Shown here piece by piece: positions 60,934 to 64,000 of a stretch of 64,000 nt of DNA. Each line of letters opens with the position of its first letter. Position 1 is the stretch's first letter. The notes under the pieces are model-generated. The model did not search any database and was not told where the DNA came from. It saw nothing but the letters and a program-made list of their open reading frames with translations. The translations under genes and the position numbers were made by a program. The stretch is taken from NCBI GenBank assembly GCA_017470345.1, contig JAFUEP010000024.1:1-64000 (forward strand). The letters are read 5' to 3'. The DNA is from Prevotella sp. GTDB taxonomy: Bacteria; Bacteroidota; Bacteroidia; Bacteroidales; Bacteroidaceae.

Positions 60934-62796
60934 CTATTTCTTTTTCTTCGGTTTGCGCCGCGCCCAGCCCTCTTCAGTGAAGTCGGGCTCCGGGCCGCGC
61001 AGCTCCCACTTGCGGGGCTGCATCAGCTGGCGCCAGTCGTCGCGGCCATGACGGTCGTTAGCGATGGAATCGCGATTTTTTAAGCCTCGATTCGTCGGTT
61101 TTGGGCCTTGGTTAATTTTTGGTGAATTCTTTGATTCGCCACGTGGGCGGTTTGGCACGTTTTTTGCATCCTTGTCGTCCTCCGAATTACAGCGGACGAC
61201 GCGGCCCTTGTAGCGGATGCCCGTCAGCTGGGTCATCACCTTGCGGGCGTCCTGCTTCGGCACCTCGAAGTAGCTGATCGTGTCGAGCAGGTCGATGTGG
61301 CCCACCTCCTGGCGGCCGCCGACGTATCGGTTGAGCGTCTGCATCAGCTCGCCGGGGTAGAATCCGTCGCGCTTGCCCAGGTTGATGAAGAGTCGCTCGT
61401 AGCCCTCCTGCGCCTTGTTCATGCGCTTCTCGCGGTCGGTCTGGGGCTTCTTCTCCCGCTTCTCGCGGACGGGCTTCTCAATCTCGGGCGCGTCGGCATA
61501 GTAGACGAGGAAGCGTCCGAACTCGCGCGAGACGATCTTCTTGATCAGCTCGTCCTTGTCGATATACTCGAAGTAGCGGTTGATGTCCTGCATGAACGGC
61601 GCGATCTCGTCGTCGTTGACGTCGGTCTTGACGATCTGGTCCATCACCTTGTAGAGCTGCTTCTTGCAGATCTCCTCCGCCTTCGGAATCTCGGCCTCGA
61701 CGAAGGCCTTGCCGATCTCCTTCTCGATGGCGCGTATCTTGTGCTTCTCCTTTGTGTGGACGATGCTGATCGACGTGCCTTTCTTGCCGGCACGGCCGGT
61801 GCGGCCCGATCGGTGGGTGTAGTTCTCGATGTCGTCGGGCAGACCGTAGTTGATGACGTGGGTCAGGTCGTCGACGTCGAGTCCGCGGGCAGCCACGTCG
61901 GTGGCCACGAGCAGCTGCGTCAGGTGCTGGCGGAACTTCTGCATCGTCAGGTCGCGCTGCTGCTGCGAGAGGTCGCCGTGGAGCGACTCGGCGTTGTAGC
62001 CGTCGCGTATCAGGGCGTCGGCCACCTCCTGCGTCTCGATCTTCGTCCGGCAGAAGATAATGGCAAAAATCTTGGGGTAGAAGTCGACGATGCGCTTCAG
62101 GGCCAGATACTTGTCCTTGGCGTGCACCATGTAGTAGATGTGGTTGACATTCTCGGCGCCCTCGTTGCGGCTTCCGACGACGATCGTCTCGTAGTCCGTC
62201 AGGTAGTTCTTGGCCACGCGCTCCACCTCGCGGCTCATCGTGGCCGAGAACATCAGCGTCTGATGGTCGGCGGGCAGCGACTCGAAGATCTCGTTGATGG
62301 CGTCCGTGAAGCCCATGTTGAGCATCTCGTCGGCCTCGTCGAGCACGATGCGGCTGACCTGCTCCAGGTGGACGAAGCCGCGGTTCTTCAGGTCGAGCAG
62401 ACGGCCGGGCGTGGCCACGATGACGTTGACGCCTTTCTTCAGCGCACGGATCTGCGGCTCGATGGCAGCGCCGCCGTAGACGGCCTCCACGTGGACGCCC
62501 TCCATAAACTTCGAGAAGTCGTGCAGGTCGTCGGCAATCTGCAGGCAGAGCTCGCGCGTGGGACTGAGGATAAGTGCCTGCGTGGCGCGTTGGGCGGTGT
62601 CGAGCCGCTGCAGCACGGGTATGCCGAAGGCGGCCGTCTTGCCCGTGCCCGTCTGCGCCAAGGCGATGACGTCGCGCTGTCCCTCGATCAAGAAGGGGAT
62701 GACTGACTCCTGCACAGGCATGGGCTGCACAAATCCCAGTTCCTCGATGGCGCGGCGTATCTGCTCGCTGACGCCCAGTTCTTCGAATGTCTTCAT
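60934..62796 (-). CDS. DbpA/DeaD-type DEAD-box RNA helicase
   Basis: From the ATG at 62796 the product has 620 residues; longer in-frame starts overlap the promoter. The motifs are complete: Q motif, AQTGTGKT (47-54), PTRELCLQ, VLDEADEML, SATMS, TDVAARGLDVDD and HRSGRTGRAG. A C-terminal RNA-binding domain of DbpA type (about 480-560, RLFINLGKRDGFYPGELMQTLNRYV) and a basic, low-complexity tail rich in KNSPK/RGESK follow. It probably remodels rRNA or mRNA during ribosome assembly or cold. It is divergent from the LOG gene. Confidence 0.92.
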   Translation of the reverse strand: MKTFEELGVSEQIRRAIEELGFVQPMPVQESVIPFLIEGQRDVIALAQTGTGKTAAFGIPVLQRLDTAQRATQALILSPTRELCLQIADDLHDFSKFMEGVHVEAVYGGAAIEPQIRALKKGVNVIVATPGRLLDLKNRGFVHLEQVSRIVLDEADEMLNMGFTDAINEIFESLPADHQTLMFSATMSREVERVAKNYLTDYETIVVGSRNEGAENVNHIYYMVHAKDKYLALKRIVDFYPKIFAIIFCRTKIETQEVADALIRDGYNAESLHGDLSQQQRDLTMQKFRQHLTQLLVATDVAARGLDVDDLTHVINYGLPDDIENYTHRSGRTGRAGKKGTSISIVHTKEKHKIRAIEKEIGKAFVEAEIPKAEEICKKQLYKVMDQIVKTDVNDDEIAPFMQDINRYFEYIDKDELIKKIVSREFGRFLVYYADAPEIEKPVREKREKKPQTDREKRMNKAQEGYERLFINLGKRDGFYPGELMQTLNRYVGGRQEVGHIDLLDTISYFEVPKQDARKVMTQLTGIRYKGRVVRCNSEDDKDAKNVPNRPRGESKNSPKINQGPKPTNRGLKNRDSIANDRHGRDDWRQLMQPRKWELRGPEPDFTEEGWARRKPKKKK

Positions 62797-62825
62797 AATC
62801 AAGTGAAAAGATAGGAAATCAGGTG

Positions 62826-62833
62826 CAAAGATA
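62826..62833 (-). promoter_or_regulatory. -7 box of the DEAD-box helicase gene
   Basis: The minus strand reads TATCTTTG 30 nt before the ATG at 62796. Confidence 0.7.
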
Positions 62834-62865
62834 CTAAAAATTTTGGAGAATCGGGAAAAAAGGCG

Positions 62866-62873
62866 TAACTTTG
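62866..62873 (+). promoter_or_regulatory. -7 box of the LOG-family gene
   Basis: TAACTTTG lies 5 nt before the ATG at 62879, predicting a leaderless transcript. Confidence 0.7.
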
Positions 62874-62878
62874 CCGTG

Positions 62879-63400
62879 ATGAACGTATGTATTTTCTGTT
62901 CGGCCAACAATCAGATTGCGGCCGATTATTTCGAGAAAGCCAAGGAATTGGGCATTTGGTGCGCCGAAAACGGCCATTCCATCGTGTTCGGCGGCCACGA
63001 TGCCGGACTGATGCACGCCGTCAGCCGGGCCTGCAAGGACGCCGGCGGACGGGTCATCGGCATCGTGCCGCGACGGATTGAGGAGATGGGTCGGCTGACT
63101 CCCTTCCTCGACGTCCACGTGCCCTGTGAGGACCTGACCGACCGCAAGCAGCTGATGATGGACATGAGCGATGCTTTCATCGTCATGCCCGGCGGCATCG
63201 GCACGCTCGACGAACTGTTCACCGTCTGTGCCGCCGCCACGCTGGGCTACCACCACAAGCCCATCGTCCTCTACGACATCGGCGGTTTCTGGGCGCCCTT
63301 GACCGCGCTGCTCGACCATCTGGCCACCGAGGGCATGATGCGTGCCCCGTGGCGACAGCTCATCCGCGTCGCCCGCGACATCGATGAAATCACAGTGTGA
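62879..63400 (+). CDS. LOG-family (TIGR00730) Rossmann-fold protein
   Basis: From the ATG at 62879 the product has 173 residues. The family motif PGGIGTLDE (104-112) and the FCSAN start are present, with DRKQLMMDMSD supplying the catalytic Arg and surroundings. LOG proteins hydrolyse nucleotide monophosphates to bases (cytokinin release in plants); in bacteria they act as AMP/purine nucleosidases. An upstream in-frame ATG at 62843 would precede the promoter box, so it is rejected. The stop codon lies inside a 21-bp tandem repeat. Confidence 0.88.
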   Translation: MNVCIFCSANNQIAADYFEKAKELGIWCAENGHSIVFGGHDAGLMHAVSRACKDAGGRVIGIVPRRIEEMGRLTPFLDVHVPCEDLTDRKQLMMDMSDAFIVMPGGIGTLDELFTVCAAATLGYHHKPIVLYDIGGFWAPLTALLDHLATEGMMRAPWRQLIRVARDIDEITV

Positions 63401-63477
63401 CAAATTAAAATCTCAGCGTGACGAATTAAAATCTCAGCGTGACGAATTAAAATCACGCTGAGATTTTAATTTTGTCT
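63397..63477 (+). terminator. 21-bp triple repeat ending in a hairpin
   Basis: Units begin at 63397, 63418 and 63439 (GTGACGAATTAAAATCTCAGC type, the third variant). The third runs into a complementary CACGCTGAGATTTTAATTTT, giving a hairpin that probably ends the LOG transcript. The first unit contains the stop codon. Confidence 0.8.
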
Positions 63478-63508
63478 GCCGCCTCCGCCTGTAAGCAGCT
63501 CCCACTCC

Positions 63509-63536
63509 CATTTTTCATTTTTCACCTTTCATTTCA
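63509..63536. repeat. Short 7-bp-period repeat
   Basis: CATTTTT twice, CACCTTT and CATTTCA stand in tandem, just 3' of the minus-strand AraC gene. Confidence 0.65.
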
Positions 63537-63545
63537 AGGCATTGG

Positions 63546-64000
63546 TCAGCTGCGCGGGGCCTCCTCCTTGGCAATGCGCTGATACTGTGAGGGGGTCAGA
63601 CCCGTGATTTTCTTGAATGTGCGGGTGAAGTGGCTGCGGCTCTTGAAGCCCAGACCCTCGGCGATGGTCTCGTTGGTCATCGTGCCGTAGTGCTCGAAGT
63701 CGGTCAGTCGCTTGCAGGCCTCGCGGATGCGATATTCGTTGAGCAGGGTGCTGAAGTTCTTGCCCATCGACTCGTTGATGACCTGCGACACCTGCTTCTC
63801 GTGGACGCCTACGCGCTGGGCCAGCCGCTCGACGGTGAGATCGTGCTGGGCGATGAAGTCGACGTCGTCGAGCACCTCGCTGATGCGCTCGCAGAGCTGA
63901 CTGCTGTAGGCGTCGTCGCGTGGCGGCGTGGCGGTGTTGCCGGCGTCGTTCTTCTTCATGGTACGCTTCTGGCGCTCGGCGTCGGCCTGCCGGAGGAGCT
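63546..64000 (-). CDS. AraC-family regulator, C-terminal part; gene runs off the window
   Basis: The visible 151 or so residues end in a full AraC DNA-binding domain (two helix-turn-helix units, from LTVERLAQRVGVHEKQVSQVINESMG to GFKSRSHFTRTFKKITGLTPSQYQ). An internal ATG at 63959 is not the likely start: the frame stays open to the window end and reads LLRQADAERQKRT, a charged coil like that just after the membrane segment of hybrid TPR/AraC sensors. It is therefore probably the cytoplasmic end of a membrane sensor, like the one at 27881-29527. What it controls cannot be told. Confidence 0.85.
   Translation of the reverse strand, partial: LLRQADAERQKRTMKKNDAGNTATPPRDDAYSSQLCERISEVLDDVDFIAQHDLTVERLAQRVGVHEKQVSQVINESMGKNFSTLLNEYRIREACKRLTDFEHYGTMTNETIAEGLGFKSRSHFTRTFKKITGLTPSQYQRIAKEEAPRS

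Noticed and set aside
63397-63477. A CRISPR array
   Set aside because: The 21-bp units are directly adjacent with no spacers, and there are no cas genes in the window.

Overview
The window reads as a chromosomal segment of a Bacteroidota bacterium, most likely Prevotellaceae. No database search was possible, so this rests on what is visible. Many genes are preceded by the Bacteroidota -7 promoter box TAnnTTTG with almost no Shine-Dalgarno sequence. Several products are typical of the group: BspA-type leucine-rich surface proteins, dockerin-like and type IX secretion (T9SS) C-termini, an S46 dipeptidyl-peptidase, a SusC-like TonB receptor, GH92, and hybrid TPR/AraC regulators. Most of the window is GC-rich; the block at about 7.1-15.7 kb is clearly more AT-rich.

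Layout. 0-7.1 kb: a decayed transposase and a 1,974-residue BspA-like surface protein, with a 32-bp direct repeat on either side. 7.1-17.4 kb: a defence island with a 153-bp MITE-like inverted repeat, an XRE regulator, a cytosine-5 methyltransferase, a MORC/GHKL ATPase, a Z1-type helicase, a DUF4420-type PD-(D/E)XK protein, an unrecognised 503-residue protein, Vsr and RhuM. The methyltransferase probably marks self DNA and the ATPase/Z1/nuclease genes probably restrict unmarked DNA; Vsr would repair the T:G mismatches that 5-methylcytosine produces.

17.5-30.4 kb: papain-like lipoprotein peptidase, M16 peptidase, UPF1-like helicase, CotH protein, a membrane-protein/winged-helix pair, a lipoprotein, an ECF-sigma/outer-membrane-barrel fusion, a TPR-AraC regulator and a VanX-like dipeptidase. 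30.4-43.9 kb: a histidine-phosphatase/GH92 fusion with an outer-membrane barrel, an LRR-dockerin protein, SpmAB-like and flippase membrane proteins, and a His-rich TonB receptor with a small Cys/His membrane protein (probable metal uptake). 44-64 kb: DPP7-like peptidase, a large T9SS adhesin, NUDIX hydrolase, a topA-aroK-speA-patatin run, a small T9SS protein between two 200-bp repeats, a DEAD-box helicase, a LOG-family protein and a partial AraC regulator cut by the window end.

The most unusual theme is repetitive DNA. Two families, GC-rich nested palindromes and 7-bp-period repeats, lie between genes and also, in frame, inside conserved genes (vsr, M16 peptidase, helicase twice, GH92 fusion, topA). 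TopA and the helicase, which are unrelated, carry nearly the same inserted peptide. This resembles the in-frame palindromic elements of Rickettsia. Other repeats are a hairpin family with an identical 20-bp core but different, still-complementary arms, CGTCACG/CGTGACG palindrome arrays, an AATTCGT inverted repeat, and three 11-bp boxes spaced exactly 21 bp apart upstream of the LRR gene.
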